Notes under the pieces: model-generated
Told to the model about the DNA's origin: nothing
The model's input: the letters and a program-made list of their open reading frames with translations, nothing else
The model's database searches: none
Shown: in pieces, positions 8,849-18,727 of the stretch
Numbering within the stretch: the first letter of the stretch is position 1
How the letters are laid out: the number at the start of each line of letters is the position of its first letter
Program-made: the position numbers and the translations under genes
Assembly: GCA_937995345.1 (NCBI GenBank)
Contig: CALKKS010000012.1
Coordinates: 1-64,000 of the forward strand
Reading direction: 5' to 3'
Length of the DNA: 64,000 bases
Source: an uncultured Collinsella sp.
Lineage (GTDB): Bacteria > Actinomycetota > Coriobacteriia > Coriobacteriales > Coriobacteriaceae

Positions 8849-9736
8849 GTGGTTGATGGGGATGCTCGCTCTGAGCTGCTTTCCACAGATTGGAACCAGG
8901 AATGGATGCGCTTGCAGGCTGGTCGGCGGCGGGCTGATGACTCTTTTGAGTGGGATAAGCGGGCTCGGCATTTTCGGCCGCTTGAGACTGCTCCGTATGC
9001 CCGGGACTTTATGAAGCTGTTGGCGTTAAAGCCTGGTGAATCCGTGCTGGATATGGGGTGTGGGGCTGGGTCGATTGCTATTCCGCTTGCTCAGGCTGGA
9101 CATCCTGTGATTGCTGCTGATTTTTCCCCTGCCATGTTGGGCACGCTTGATGCTGGCATTGATTACTATGGACTCGAGAATCGCATTACACCGCTTGAGC
9201 TTGCTTGGGATGATGACTGGGATTTGGTTGGACCGGTCGCGAAAGCGGTAGATGTTGCCTTTGCCAGTCGCTCCGTCACCACGACCAACCTAAAAGGTGC
9301 GCTTACCAAGCTTGACCGTACGGCTCGTCGGCGTTGTGCTGTCACGATGGTCGCTAACTCCAGCCCGCGCTATGACCTGCACCTGATGAACGCCATCGGC
9401 GCCTCGGTTACCTGCAGTAATGGCTTTGTGTATGCCTTTAATATCCTCATTCAGATGGGTGCCCTGCCGCAGGTTACGTACTTTGAATCGCCTCGTCGCG
9501 ATACCTTCGATAGCCTTGAGGCGGGCGTGGCGGACTTCTCCCGCATGCTCGAGCACGGTAACGAGGATAAGATCGACCGTCTGCGCGTCTACGTCGCTCA
9601 GCATATGATTGAGAATCCCCATGCCGGCGAGCCGGGGTCCAAGGGCGTGCCGCAGGGGCGCTACATGCTCGACCACGTCCGCAAGGTCCGTTGGGCGTTT
9701 ATTGCATGGGAGCCGGTCTCTTCGAGCCGTCCATAG
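8849..9736 (+). CDS. Class I SAM-dependent methyltransferase
   Basis: A 295-residue Rossmann-fold methyltransferase with motif I VLDMGCGAGSIAIPLA near residue 65, followed by the acidic residue of motif II (VIAADFSPAML). The substrate cannot be told. The start is GTG 8849, with AGGAGG at 8836-8841 spaced 7 bases; an in-frame ATG at 8789 has no ribosome binding site and would add a spurious hydrophobic leader. It stands alone, downstream of a large inverted repeat and 180 bases before yhbY. Confidence 0.8.
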   Translation: MVDGDARSELLSTDWNQEWMRLQAGRRRADDSFEWDKRARHFRPLETAPYARDFMKLLALKPGESVLDMGCGAGSIAIPLAQAGHPVIAADFSPAMLGTLDAGIDYYGLENRITPLELAWDDDWDLVGPVAKAVDVAFASRSVTTTNLKGALTKLDRTARRRCAVTMVANSSPRYDLHLMNAIGASVTCSNGFVYAFNILIQMGALPQVTYFESPRRDTFDSLEAGVADFSRMLEHGNEDKIDRLRVYVAQHMIENPHAGEPGSKGVPQGRYMLDHVRKVRWAFIAWEPVSSSRP

Positions 9737-9918
9737 ACCGCTTTCGGCCGCCGTACACGTCCGCCTGTAACCCGCGCTGTTCTCCCGCTCGGCATCCGCA
9801 TTCTTTTTGAACTGGGCAAACACGCCCCACACCGCGCCGTTCCTGCGCTATCGTGGGACAGCTCACGTAGATTAAGGCCCCATCGCGGGGCGCCCCATAA
9901 CATAGAAAGCGAGAACCC

Positions 9919-10218
9919 ATGGCACTGACAGGAGCCCAGGTCAAGCAGCTTCGCAGCATGGCCCATCATCTCAACCCCGCCATCATCATCGGCAAGTCCG
10001 ACATCAACGAGGGCACCGTCGAGCAGACGGTCGCCTACCTGGAGAAGCACGAGCTCGTTAAGTGCTCCGTACTGGACGGCTCCAGCCTTTCCGCCCGCGA
10101 GGCCGCCGAAGAGCTCGCCGATCGCTGCCATGCCGAGGTCGTCCAGGTTATCGGCCGCAAGTTCTCGCTGTATCGCGAGTCCTCGCGCAAGGATATCGAG
10201 AAGATTAAGCTCGTCTAA
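9919..10218 (+). CDS. yhbY: YhbY family RNA-binding (CRM domain) protein
   Basis: A 99-residue single CRM-domain protein, expected to bind RNA in pre-50S ribosomal particles. Seen: LTGAQVKQLRSMAHHLNP at the N-terminus and the loop GKSDIN in place of the commoner GKxGxN, then GRKFSLYRES near the C-terminus. Length fits the family (about 95-105). The ribosome binding site is weak (AAAGCGAG). A clear terminator follows directly. Confidence 0.9.
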   Translation: MALTGAQVKQLRSMAHHLNPAIIIGKSDINEGTVEQTVAYLEKHELVKCSVLDGSSLSAREAAEELADRCHAEVVQVIGRKFSLYRESSRKDIEKIKLV

Positions 10219-10257
10219 GAGCCAACGATCCGGCGAGCCAACATACATCAAGCTTGC

Positions 10258-10288
10258 GAGCGTCCGAGCAATTCGGACGCTCATTTTT
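10258..10288 (+). terminator. Terminator of yhbY
   Basis: GAGCGTCCGA (10258-10267) pairs with TCGGACGCTC (10272-10281) and is followed by ATTTTTTA. It abuts the stop codon of the convergent regulator gene. Confidence 0.9.
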
Positions 10289-13287
10289 TATCGCTCGACG
10301 AGCACGCGGTTAAGCCTGCCCTCTACCAAGCGCTCGTACAGACGCCGCGTCTCGGGCTCGGGCACGCCATTGACCTGCTCCCTCAGGTGATGCATATGTC
10401 CACTGTACAGCTCGACGATATCGCGTCGTCGCCCCGCCGCACCGTAGACGCGCATAGCGCAACGCACCATGTCCTCGCGCGCCGTCTCTTGCCGCAGCCC
10501 CGACTCCACCAGCCATACCGCCGACTGCAGGTCGTTTTCTTCTAGGGCGGCATTCGCGCCCCGAATCATGCAGTCGATATACTTCGATTCCATAATGCGT
10601 CGCATACGCAAAAAGTAGGTGGGATTACAGCCATTGGGAACATACAACGGGCCGGCGTAGAGTTGCTCGATCTTAAGGCACAGCTCGACCAGATGGGGTC
10701 CGCGCGCACCTGTGCGATTTCCCAAAACTTCGCGGCTTATCTGATCAAACAACCGCACGTCGGTCTTGACGTAATCGCCGTTAAGCCCAATGCACTCGTT
10801 TTGGATCAGCACACACGACTTGCCGTCCGGTGTCGGCCCCAAGGCCGAACGCAGGCGCGATATCGTCGAGTACAGATTGTTACGAGCGCTATTGAACTCG
10901 GCATGGGGCCACAGCTCCATAGCCAGCGTCTCGCGGTCGACCAGTGCATCCATGCCCAGCGCAAGCCGCTCGGCAAGCGTCGCCGCTTTCTTGCGGCGCC
11001 ACATCTTATCCGTGATGGGAAACCCGTCGCGCTCGGCACGAAACGCCCCAAACATGCGGATCTCGATATGGCCAATCACATCGACACCCTCGGCATCACC
11101 GGCCTGGAACAGACGCTCGCCTTCGCCCTCAAAGTCGTCACGCAGCGAATACCGCGACAGCTCGCGCACCGGGAGCTTCTTTCGAATTCTAGCAGCCGGC
11201 TCACCCAGACAATGCATCGCAAGACGCGCAAACAGCCGATACGACGGATCCAAAATCCCTGGGCGGTTCATGGACATCCAGGCTGCAAGGTCGCTATCGC
11301 GGCCCGCGGAGGCCAAATGCAGCGCCACCATCCAAGCCTCGGCACCACCGACCTGCGTCCGACTCAAATCGAGCAGCTCTGCCTCTTCGCGCACCGATAC
11401 CATCGATGTATTGCGTAAGTACGCCGCGCGCTCTAGCAGCAGTGCGTTGTCGCGTATGTATCCAACCGATTCCTCGGCAAGCCTAAGCACCTGCACCGCA
11501 CGGAATTTGGCATTGACCGGACGCCCCTCAGCCAGCGACTGCCAGCCTTCTAGTATCAAGCCAAACAACTGGACTTGATTGTCACGCACGCGCACGGCAA
11601 AACGGTCGAGCTCATTGAATGCCTGCTCGTCGGTCACCGGCATGCCGGCAAGCAGGCGCCGCGCCGATAACACCATGCGCACCCAGATGGCGAGCGCTCG
11701 GATTCCACGCGCTTCGAGTGCCTCGAGCGTCAGGGCCATCTCGTCATCACGCTCATCGATCCCCGCATACGATCCATCAAATAGCTCCGTCAACATGCGA
11801 TCCGCCCGCACAAACGTCCCCGCGATATCGAGCTCACAATCGTAGGCTTTATCCGTTTTGAGCCCCGCGAGGATCTCGCCACCCTTCGCCCGCTCGGTCA
11901 GCCCATGCTTTATCTCGACATGTGCGGACAGCATGTCGAGTGCGGCACAAGACGCCTCGCTTTCCAACACTGTATGGCTTGCCGGAAGCCCCAGACCGCT
12001 ATCTCCATAACAGGCGGCCGTAAACGCGTGCGCCACCTTCCACGACACGGGATCGAGCTCGGAAATCGCTTGTTCGCCCGCACGCTCGATAATTGAGGCC
12101 ATATACCGCGCGAGCTTTGTATTGGAGACGCTCACCGCCGCCAGATAGATACCGAGCGCCTCGTCAGGCGTCGGCTCCGAGGCCCGGTCATCTGCCTCGG
12201 TCTTTCCCAGCGCCGCGCGGCAGACATCCCCTCCATGCCCCGTCAGGGCCAGATCGACCCCATACTGCCCGGCAAGCTCCAACACCGCACTGCGGTCCAA
12301 AAACGCGTCGGCGAGGTCCATCGCGGTATCGCAGCGCCCCGCTTTAATCAATATACGCGCCGCCCGCACAACGAGTTCGGGGCGAATTTCGGCGACCAGC
12401 TTGCGCAATCGCAGGCGCGCGTTGTCCTCGGTACCCAAGCAGGTAAAGCTCCGGTCTGCCGGATCAACGCCAAAAATGGGATAATCGCGAACAAGATAGG
12501 ACTGGTCAATCGCCGAAAGCCTAACACCGCAAGCCTCGAGCTCCGAAATATTGCCCTCACCCATTAAGACCATCAAGCATGCCACACTAAACAGAGCGTT
12601 GTTCTCGAGCGACGCCAGATCAACAAGTGCCGCACCGTAGATATTGACGATCTCGTTTTCGAGCATCTGGGCAACGTCTCCCTGCCCGTATAGTCCCGAC
12701 TGCATAGCCGAGACGAGCTCGGGCACGCCCTGCGTAAGCTGATAGAAGTCGAGCGATGTGCTGATCGAAAACGCCGATGCCCACGCCGAATACTCATAGG
12801 CATGCACCTTGAGCATCTGCGCGTTGACTTTAATCGAATCGCCCAGTCCATGAATCAGCTGGCGATTCGAAGGACGGCAACTCATAAAGACCCCAACCCC
12901 CATAGCACGCAGGCTTCGGATTCGGTCAATCAGTTCCTCGGTCTCGCCCTGGCTGAGGTTAGGCACGTTATCGATTGCAATCAGGGAGTGCGGTTTGTCC
13001 TTAAGCTCTTCGGTAACGACCTCGAGCTGCATAAACACCTCGCGCCCAATGGCGCGGTCTGCCTCGATGATTCGCACGGGGCCTCGCGTCGGATCGCTTT
13101 TAACCTCTTGGGTATACTGCAGCAGCACCGAGGTTTTCCCAAAGCCATCAGGCGCGTAGAGGACTACGATGCCGGCCTTTCGGCCCTTGGCGATAAGTTC
13201 GTTCATCAAGCGATCGCGCCGCACCATATAGCTACTGCCCAGCGGCATAAGCTCGAGGTCGTCCGTATTGCCCAAATCGTTAACCAT
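10288..13287 (-). CDS. Large ATPase regulator with C-terminal BTAD domain
   Basis: A 999-residue transcriptional regulator. The N-terminus has an AAA/STAND-type ATPase with Walker A APDGFGKTS at 45-53 and a Walker B-like SLIAIDNVP near 104-112. A long helical middle follows. From about residue 742 there is an OmpR-like winged helix (IEIRMFGAFRAERDG, LWPHAEFNSARNNLYSTISR) and a bacterial transcriptional activator (BTAD) repeat domain, as in SARP-type activators. The start ATG 13287 has AGGAG 5 bases upstream. Targets are unknown; it is convergent with yhbY and has a long non-coding region upstream. The signal sensed and the operator cannot be read from sequence. Confidence 0.8.
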   Translation of the reverse strand: MVNDLGNTDDLELMPLGSSYMVRRDRLMNELIAKGRKAGIVVLYAPDGFGKTSVLLQYTQEVKSDPTRGPVRIIEADRAIGREVFMQLEVVTEELKDKPHSLIAIDNVPNLSQGETEELIDRIRSLRAMGVGVFMSCRPSNRQLIHGLGDSIKVNAQMLKVHAYEYSAWASAFSISTSLDFYQLTQGVPELVSAMQSGLYGQGDVAQMLENEIVNIYGAALVDLASLENNALFSVACLMVLMGEGNISELEACGVRLSAIDQSYLVRDYPIFGVDPADRSFTCLGTEDNARLRLRKLVAEIRPELVVRAARILIKAGRCDTAMDLADAFLDRSAVLELAGQYGVDLALTGHGGDVCRAALGKTEADDRASEPTPDEALGIYLAAVSVSNTKLARYMASIIERAGEQAISELDPVSWKVAHAFTAACYGDSGLGLPASHTVLESEASCAALDMLSAHVEIKHGLTERAKGGEILAGLKTDKAYDCELDIAGTFVRADRMLTELFDGSYAGIDERDDEMALTLEALEARGIRALAIWVRMVLSARRLLAGMPVTDEQAFNELDRFAVRVRDNQVQLFGLILEGWQSLAEGRPVNAKFRAVQVLRLAEESVGYIRDNALLLERAAYLRNTSMVSVREEAELLDLSRTQVGGAEAWMVALHLASAGRDSDLAAWMSMNRPGILDPSYRLFARLAMHCLGEPAARIRKKLPVRELSRYSLRDDFEGEGERLFQAGDAEGVDVIGHIEIRMFGAFRAERDGFPITDKMWRRKKAATLAERLALGMDALVDRETLAMELWPHAEFNSARNNLYSTISRLRSALGPTPDGKSCVLIQNECIGLNGDYVKTDVRLFDQISREVLGNRTGARGPHLVELCLKIEQLYAGPLYVPNGCNPTYFLRMRRIMESKYIDCMIRGANAALEENDLQSAVWLVESGLRQETAREDMVRCAMRVYGAAGRRRDIVELYSGHMHHLREQVNGVPEPETRRLYERLVEGRLNRVLVER

Positions 13288-13671
13288 GCCCGCTCCTCAA
13301 CTCGACCACATGGACACCGTAACGCTAGACCATATGTATCGCTAGATGAATAGAGCGATGCTACGGTTTAGGATGTTTGCTGGTACGCAAATGGCAAGTT
13401 TTTGTTCAGCGTGGTCCGATTGAAGCTTATCCCCCAACCAATCAGTCTTTGCGCAGGTCAATGCGCTTGCCAGCTTGTCCCATCCTTTGGCAGTGTACCT
13501 CAAATGAGCGCTGTTCAATTGTGTTGCGCAACTCACCTAACGCTAGCTACCGTCTGCGACCTTTTCATAGCATTTATGCATAGTATCTGTTATGGAATGA
13601 ATCATGCTGCACCAGACGCACCCGTCAAGTTCGCGGCAAGATTTTCGTCAAGCACACGGCGCGCGCCCAGC
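13288..13671. other. Intergenic region, nothing recognised
   Basis: A 384-base stretch between the regulator and nagB. Short open frames here lack ribosome binding sites and similarity to anything I recognise. It presumably holds the regulator's promoter. Confidence 0.4.
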
Positions 13672-13699
13672 AAAAAGGCCCCCGCAAAGCGGAGGCCTT
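13672..13699 (-). terminator. Terminator of nagB
   Basis: On the minus strand GGCCTCCGC, loop TTT, GCGGGGGCC (one mismatch) is followed by TTTTTG. Confidence 0.85.
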
Positions 13700-13731
13700 C
13701 GGCAAAGCTATGTCGAGGTGATAGGCTTTCG

Positions 13732-14460
13732 CTACTCGCAGAGCGAAAGGGCGGCCTCGTCGGCAACGACAACGCAGTTGGTGTGCAGCTGCAGGATCGA
13801 GGCAGGGCACTCGGGGGTAACCGGACCAAAGCACATGTCATGCACGGCCTGGGCCTTGGCCTCGCCATTGGCGACGACCAGGATCATACGGGCATACATG
13901 ATGGTCTGGGTGCCCATGGTGTAGGCCTGACGAGGCACGTCGTCGATGCTGTCAAACAGGCGGCTGTTGGCCTGAATAGTGCTCTCGGTAAGGTCGACAC
14001 AGTGCGTACCCTTGGAGAAGTGATCATCGGGCTCGTTGAAGCCAATGTGACCGTTGTTACCGATGCCGAGCAGCTGCAGATCGGGGTAACCAGCGGCAGC
14101 GACGATCTCGTCGTACTCAGAGCAGGCAGCGGCAGCGTCGGGATTGGAACCATCGGGCACATGCGTGTTGTTCAGGTCGATGTTAATGTGATCGAAGAAG
14201 TTCTCACGCATAAAGTAGTGGTAGCTCTGGGGGTCGTCGTGCGAAAGGCCACGATACTCGTCGAGGTTGTAGGTGCTGACCTCGGCAAAGTCGACGTCAC
14301 CCTTCTTGTACCAAGCGGCGAGCTGCTTGTAGGCACCAATCGGGGTGGAGCCGGTGGCAAGACCCAGCACGCAATCGGGCTTCAGGATAACCTGGGCCGA
14401 GATGATATTGGCGGCCTTGCGGCTCATATCCTCGTAGTCTTTAGCTTTAATGATCTTCAT
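13732..14460 (-). CDS. nagB: Glucosamine-6-phosphate deaminase
   Basis: Converts glucosamine-6-phosphate to fructose-6-phosphate and ammonia, the last step of N-acetylglucosamine use. At 242 residues it fits the family. Seen: GLATGSTPIGAYK phosphate-binding loop, TYNLDEYRGL with the catalytic Asp, and GIGNNGHIGFNEP. The ATG 14460 has AAAGGAC upstream; an upstream in-frame extension of 55 codons is not protein-like. It lies upstream of a terminator and behind the PTS IIA gene on the same strand, although a strong hairpin separates them. Confidence 0.95.
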   Translation of the reverse strand: MKIIKAKDYEDMSRKAANIISAQVILKPDCVLGLATGSTPIGAYKQLAAWYKKGDVDFAEVSTYNLDEYRGLSHDDPQSYHYFMRENFFDHINIDLNNTHVPDGSNPDAAAACSEYDEIVAAAGYPDLQLLGIGNNGHIGFNEPDDHFSKGTHCVDLTESTIQANSRLFDSIDDVPRQAYTMGTQTIMYARMILVVANGEAKAQAVHDMCFGPVTPECPASILQLHTNCVVVADEAALSLCE

Positions 14461-14660
14461 TACGCGTCCTTTCTCGTACAAGAGAGGCAAGGCTCCCCTT
14501 ACAAGCACTTGCCCGCGGCCCGCGTCGGCCGCAACCAACGTGTGCGGCCACCAGGGCGAGGTCGCGTAATGTATGTGTCTCGTGTCTACCCGCGTCGAGG
14601 CCCCTGCCCGTCCACGGTGACCCAAAGCCGTTTAGCTTCGGACAAATCCCATCTTGCCAC

Positions 14661-14690
14661 GGAGGGCGCCCTCTTTCAAGGGCGCCCTCC
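14661..14690. terminator. Hairpin between PTS IIA gene and nagB
   Basis: GGAGGGCGCCCT (14661-14672) and AGGGCGCCCTCC (14679-14690) make a perfect 12-base-pair stem with a 6-base loop. No T-run follows on the minus strand, so it may attenuate or stabilise rather than fully end transcription. Confidence 0.55.
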
Positions 14691-14732
14691 ATAAACGTGT
14701 TTGAATTGTAGGCTAAAGGCAAAGCGGAGCGA

Positions 14733-15230
14733 CTAGCGCTCGCGAGCGACGATGAGCTGGTCCATCTCCTCGACATGCTCGCCAACAGAGCCCTTGATGC
14801 TCGAGAACTCAACAGAGTTGCACACCAAGATGGGGACCGTCACATCGTAGCCCTCGGCAGCAATTGCCTCGCGATCGAACTCGATGAGCACGTCGCCCTT
14901 ATGGACGATGTCACCCACTTGCGCATGTACGCTAAAATGCTTGCCCTCGAGCTGAACAGTGTCCAAACCAACGTGGATGAGCACGTCCAAGCCATCGACC
15001 GTGTTGAGCGCAACGGCGTGTCCCGTGGGAAAAATGGCCTCGACCTTGGCGTCTGCCGGCGCAATCACGCGCGTGCCGGTAGGCCGAATCGCCACGCCCT
15101 GGCCCAAAAGGCCGGTGGCAAATGTCTGGTCATTGACCTCGGACAACGGAATGACGTCGCCCGAGATGGGAGCATCCAGCGTAAGGACTCGACCACGCAT
15201 ACCAAAAGACCTTAGGACTTTAGTGAACAT
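14733..15230 (-). CDS. crr: PTS glucose-type IIA protein
   Basis: A 165-residue soluble IIA(Glc)-like phosphocarrier. It should accept phosphate from HPr and pass it to a glucose/GlcNAc-family IIB. His71 (FPTGHAVAL) and the phosphorylated His86 (VLIHVGLDTVQLEGKHF) are in the right places. The ATG at 15230 is taken because GAGGGGGAG directly precedes it; a start 7 codons earlier has none. It is a single domain, so the IIB and IIC parts are outside this locus. The neighbour nagB suggests, but does not prove, amino-sugar transport. The gene symbol is by family resemblance. Confidence 0.85.
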   Translation of the reverse strand: MFTKVLRSFGMRGRVLTLDAPISGDVIPLSEVNDQTFATGLLGQGVAIRPTGTRVIAPADAKVEAIFPTGHAVALNTVDGLDVLIHVGLDTVQLEGKHFSVHAQVGDIVHKGDVLIEFDREAIAAEGYDVTVPILVCNSVEFSSIKGSVGEHVEEMDQLIVARER

Positions 15231-15301
15231 GCTCCCCCTCGGACATACCAATCAACCAAAATAGCTTTAACAGTTTACCACTTGGCACCCGTTTTTGACC
15301 A

Positions 15302-16639
15302 TTAGGGAAGTTCGCGCTTGACAACCTCGACGATGTCGTCAACAACGCGCTGGGTCAGCTCGTGCGTCTCGGCCTCGGCCATCACGCGGACCAGCGGCTC
15401 GGTACCGCTCGGGCGCACCAGAATGCGGCCGCGGCCGTCAAGCTCCTTCTCGGCAGCAGCAACGGCATCCCAAATGGGCTGGCAATCGTCCAGACCAGCC
15501 TTGTTGTCGGAATGCACGTTGACGAGTACCTGCGGGTACTTCTTCATGATGCCGGCAAGATCGGTGAGGGTACGACCGGTGCGCTTGAGCACGGCCAGCA
15601 GCTGCAGAGCCGTCACCAGGCCGTCACCAGTGGTGTTGTGCTCCAGGAAGATGATGTGGCCGGACTGTTCGCCGCCGATGACGGCGCCGTCCTCGAGCAT
15701 GCGCTCAAGAACATAACGGTCGCCCACGGCGGTCTGAACCATCTCGAAGCCCTGCTCCTTCATGGCGATGGAGAAACCCAGGTTGCACATAACGGTCGAG
15801 ACGATCTCGGAGTTGGCGAGCTTGCCGCGAGCGGCCAGGTCGGAGCCGCAGATGGCAAGAATGTAGTCGCCATCGATCTCGTTGCCCTCGCTGTCCACGA
15901 ACAGCACGCGATCGGCGTCGCCGTCGTGGGCTAGGCCGATATCGGCATGAGTGCGCAACACGAGCTCGCGCAGGGGCTCCAGATGCGTGGAGCCGCACTC
16001 AACGTTAATGTCAGTGCCACAGTAATCGGTGTTGATGGCATGGACCGTGGCGCCCAGGCGCTGCAGCGCAGCGGGCGTGGTCTGGCAGGAAGCACCGTGG
16101 CCGCAGTCGACGGCAACAACCAAGCCATCGAGCTTAAGGCCGTCGAGCGTGCTGATGGCATGATCGACATAGGCCTTGCGGGCATCCTTCATCTTGATGA
16201 TGTGGCCCACGCCGGCACCGGTCGGCAGCGTGTCGGCAGCCATGGCCTCCTCGGACATGACCCAGGCGCTGATCTCTTCCTCGACAGCATCGGGAAGCTT
16301 CATACCCTTGCGGCTAAAGAACTTGATGCCGTTGAACTCCGGTGGATTGTGCGAAGCGGAAATGACGATGCCGCCGTCGAGCTCATTTTGGACGGTGAGC
16401 AGCGCCACGGCCGGCGTAGGGATAACGCCACAGCAGTGCGGACGGCCGCCCTCGGCCATGATACCGGCGGTCAGAGCACTCTCGAGCATGGTACCCGAAA
16501 GACGCGTGTCGCGGCCGATGCAGATGTCCGGGCCAAGGAACTTGGTCGCCGCGCGGCCCAGGCGAAACGCGAGGTCGCACGAGAGGTCGGCGTTGGCGAC
16601 GCCACGGACGCCATCGGTACCGAAGATGTTCTGGGGCAT
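15302..16639 (-). CDS. glmM: Phosphoglucosamine mutase
   Basis: Interconverts glucosamine-6-phosphate and glucosamine-1-phosphate for UDP-GlcNAc and peptidoglycan synthesis. The 445-residue alpha-D-phosphohexomutase has the start GTDGVRGVAN, phosphoserine loop VISASHNPPEFNGIKFF with catalytic Ser96, metal-binding DGDADR, and sugar-phosphate loop RPSGTEPLVRVM. AAGGAG lies 8 bases before ATG 16639. It follows rplM-rpsI but their terminator at 16688-16732 separates it. Confidence 0.95.
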   Translation of the reverse strand: MPQNIFGTDGVRGVANADLSCDLAFRLGRAATKFLGPDICIGRDTRLSGTMLESALTAGIMAEGGRPHCCGVIPTPAVALLTVQNELDGGIVISASHNPPEFNGIKFFSRKGMKLPDAVEEEISAWVMSEEAMAADTLPTGAGVGHIIKMKDARKAYVDHAISTLDGLKLDGLVVAVDCGHGASCQTTPAALQRLGATVHAINTDYCGTDINVECGSTHLEPLRELVLRTHADIGLAHDGDADRVLFVDSEGNEIDGDYILAICGSDLAARGKLANSEIVSTVMCNLGFSIAMKEQGFEMVQTAVGDRYVLERMLEDGAVIGGEQSGHIIFLEHNTTGDGLVTALQLLAVLKRTGRTLTDLAGIMKKYPQVLVNVHSDNKAGLDDCQPIWDAVAAAEKELDGRGRILVRPSGTEPLVRVMAEAETHELTQRVVDDIVEVVKRELP

Positions 16640-16687
16640 AGGATCGCTCCTTCCCTAGTGGGCAAAACGTAGTCGCCCACCCTAGTC

Positions 16688-16732
16688 GAAAAAGAAAAGC
16701 GGGACCCGCCGAGCAATCGGCAGGCCCCGCTT
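16688..16732 (-). terminator. Terminator of rplM-rpsI operon
   Basis: Minus-strand AAGCGGGGCCTGCCG pairs with CGGCGGGTCCCGCTT (small mismatches) and is followed by TTTCTTTTT. Confidence 0.9.
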
Positions 16733-16762
16733 GTACATTGTATCTCGTAAGGAGATAAAACC

Positions 16763-17158
<396 letters not shown>

Positions 17159-17160
17159 CT

Positions 17161-17604
17161 TTAAGCCTCCAGCTCAATCTTCGTGGGGTTCTGGGCAGCG
17201 TGCGGATGCTCGGCACCAGCGTAGACCTTAAGCTTGGTCATCTGGGCACGGCCGAGGGTGGTCTTGGGCAGCATGCCGCGAACGGCGCGCTCGATGACCT
17301 TCTCCGGGTGCTTCTCCATAGCCTGGCGGAAGCTCTCAGCCTTGAGGCCGCCGTTGTAGCCGCTGTGGCGATAATAGGTCTTCGTGTCGGCCTTGTTACC
17401 GGTAAGCTGGACCTTATCGGCGTTGATGACGACAACGAAGTCGCCGCAGTCGCTGTTGGGCGTGAACTGGGGCTTGTTCTTACCGCGCAGGATCATTGCG
17501 ATCTGGGTGGCAAGACGGCCCAGGACAGCACCATCGGCGTCGACGAGAACCCAGTTGCGCTGGACCTCGCCCTGCTTGGCGTAGTGAGTCGATTTCGAAA
17601 TCAC
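17161..17604 (-). CDS. rplM: 50S ribosomal protein L13
   Basis: A 147-residue L13: VLVDADGAVLGRLATQIA, LRGKNKPQFTPNSDCGDFV, and AVRGMLPKTTLGR are all typical. The start is GTG 17604 with GGAGGAG 5 bases upstream. It leads the operon and has a good promoter at 17671-17698. Confidence 0.98.
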   Translation of the reverse strand: MISKSTHYAKQGEVQRNWVLVDADGAVLGRLATQIAMILRGKNKPQFTPNSDCGDFVVVINADKVQLTGNKADTKTYYRHSGYNGGLKAESFRQAMEKHPEKVIERAVRGMLPKTTLGRAQMTKLKVYAGAEHPHAAQNPTKIELEA

Positions 17605-17670
17605 TTAGACTCCTCCATGTACAGTACGTGTTGTTACAGAGATTCACGGGGCTCTGCAAGTAACCCGTCC

Positions 17671-17698
17671 ATATTACCCCGCTCGCCGCCCGAGTCAA
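17671..17698 (-). promoter_or_regulatory. Sigma-A type promoter of rplM-rpsI
   Basis: On the minus strand: -35 TTGACT (17698-17693), 16-base spacer, -10 TAATAT (17676-17671), about 70 bases before the rplM start. Confidence 0.75.
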
Positions 17699-17761
17699 CA
17701 GGTATTTTGGCTCCGACCAGAGTTTCTGCACATGTCATCCACGGGTCATGACGTCGCGACA

Positions 17762-18640
17762 CTAGCGCTCGACAAATGCCTCGATATCTCCCAGCAAGCG
17801 CTTTGCCTCCTGGCGGCCCTGGATATACAGGTCCAAAAGCTTTGCCGGATCGTGCTCGACATGGCCGACCTCGACCGGCTTTTGCGGAGCGATGACCAGC
17901 GCGCGGCCCTCGCGCTCATACTTCCACAGGTGCATGCGCTGGAGGTTATAGCGGTCGTGGCGCGTCTCGATAGCCTCGAGCAGGTAGGGGTAGTCGGCAT
18001 AGCGAGCGCGTGCGGCGGGCATAAACTCGTAGGGCTTTTTCTCGTACGAGCGGTCCTGCGTGACAATGACAACCGCGCGATCGAAGCCCGCCTCCTCCAG
18101 CACGTGCTCGATGGGGACCGAATCGGCTACGCCGCCGTCGACGTATTTGTGCCCATCGATCTCGACCGGCGGCGTCACCAGCGGCAGCGACGTCGAGGCG
18201 CGCACGGCGTCGAGGTCAAGTACGGCGCTTTTGACCGGCAGGTACGCAGCGGTTCCAAAGAGCATGTCCGTCGCGACGGCGTACATCTCGATGGGGCTCG
18301 CGTCGAACGTCTCGTTGTCAAAGGGATCCAGGCGGTCCTGGACATCGTTGAAGATAAAGTCGTAACCCACGATGGAGCCCGTGGACGCAAACGATGCGGC
18401 GCCCATGAAGCGATTGTCGTTGCAGAAAGCCAGGTTGATGCGGTTGGCACGGCCGATCTGGTGCGACTTGTAGTTCACGCCGTTGAGGGCACCTGCCGAT
18501 ACGCCATATACCGCCGGGATCTCGACGCCGGCCTCCATGAGGACATCGAGCACGCCGGCGGTAAACTGCCCACGAAAACTGCCACCCTCCAAGACGAGCG
18601 CGACCTTGCCGGCGTTCTTTGCCTTATCTTCTGCAGTCAT
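17762..18640 (-). CDS. Patatin-like phospholipase
   Basis: A 292-residue patatin-fold acyl hydrolase of the YjjU-like bacterial group. Oxyanion loop EGGSFRGQFTAGVLD, nucleophile elbow GVSAG with Ser48, and the dyad aspartate Asp168 in KYVDGGVADSVP are all present, so it should be active on acyl esters; substrate unknown. AGGAGGT precedes ATG 18640. No signal peptide or membrane segment is seen. It is transcribed toward the rplM promoter, and a 61-base repeat array lies just upstream. Confidence 0.85.
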   Translation of the reverse strand: MTAEDKAKNAGKVALVLEGGSFRGQFTAGVLDVLMEAGVEIPAVYGVSAGALNGVNYKSHQIGRANRINLAFCNDNRFMGAASFASTGSIVGYDFIFNDVQDRLDPFDNETFDASPIEMYAVATDMLFGTAAYLPVKSAVLDLDAVRASTSLPLVTPPVEIDGHKYVDGGVADSVPIEHVLEEAGFDRAVVIVTQDRSYEKKPYEFMPAARARYADYPYLLEAIETRHDRYNLQRMHLWKYEREGRALVIAPQKPVEVGHVEHDPAKLLDLYIQGRQEAKRLLGDIEAFVER

Positions 18641-18727
18641 ATTGACCTCCTGCGATTGCGTTTTGGCTTTCTTCTACCCAGTTTTGGGATGGCGAGCGCG
18701 CAGGTTTTGGAGTTGAGGAGGTGGAGC

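Noticed and set aside
13377..13583. Short open frames upstream of the large regulator
   Set aside because: No ribosome binding sites, and the translations look random.
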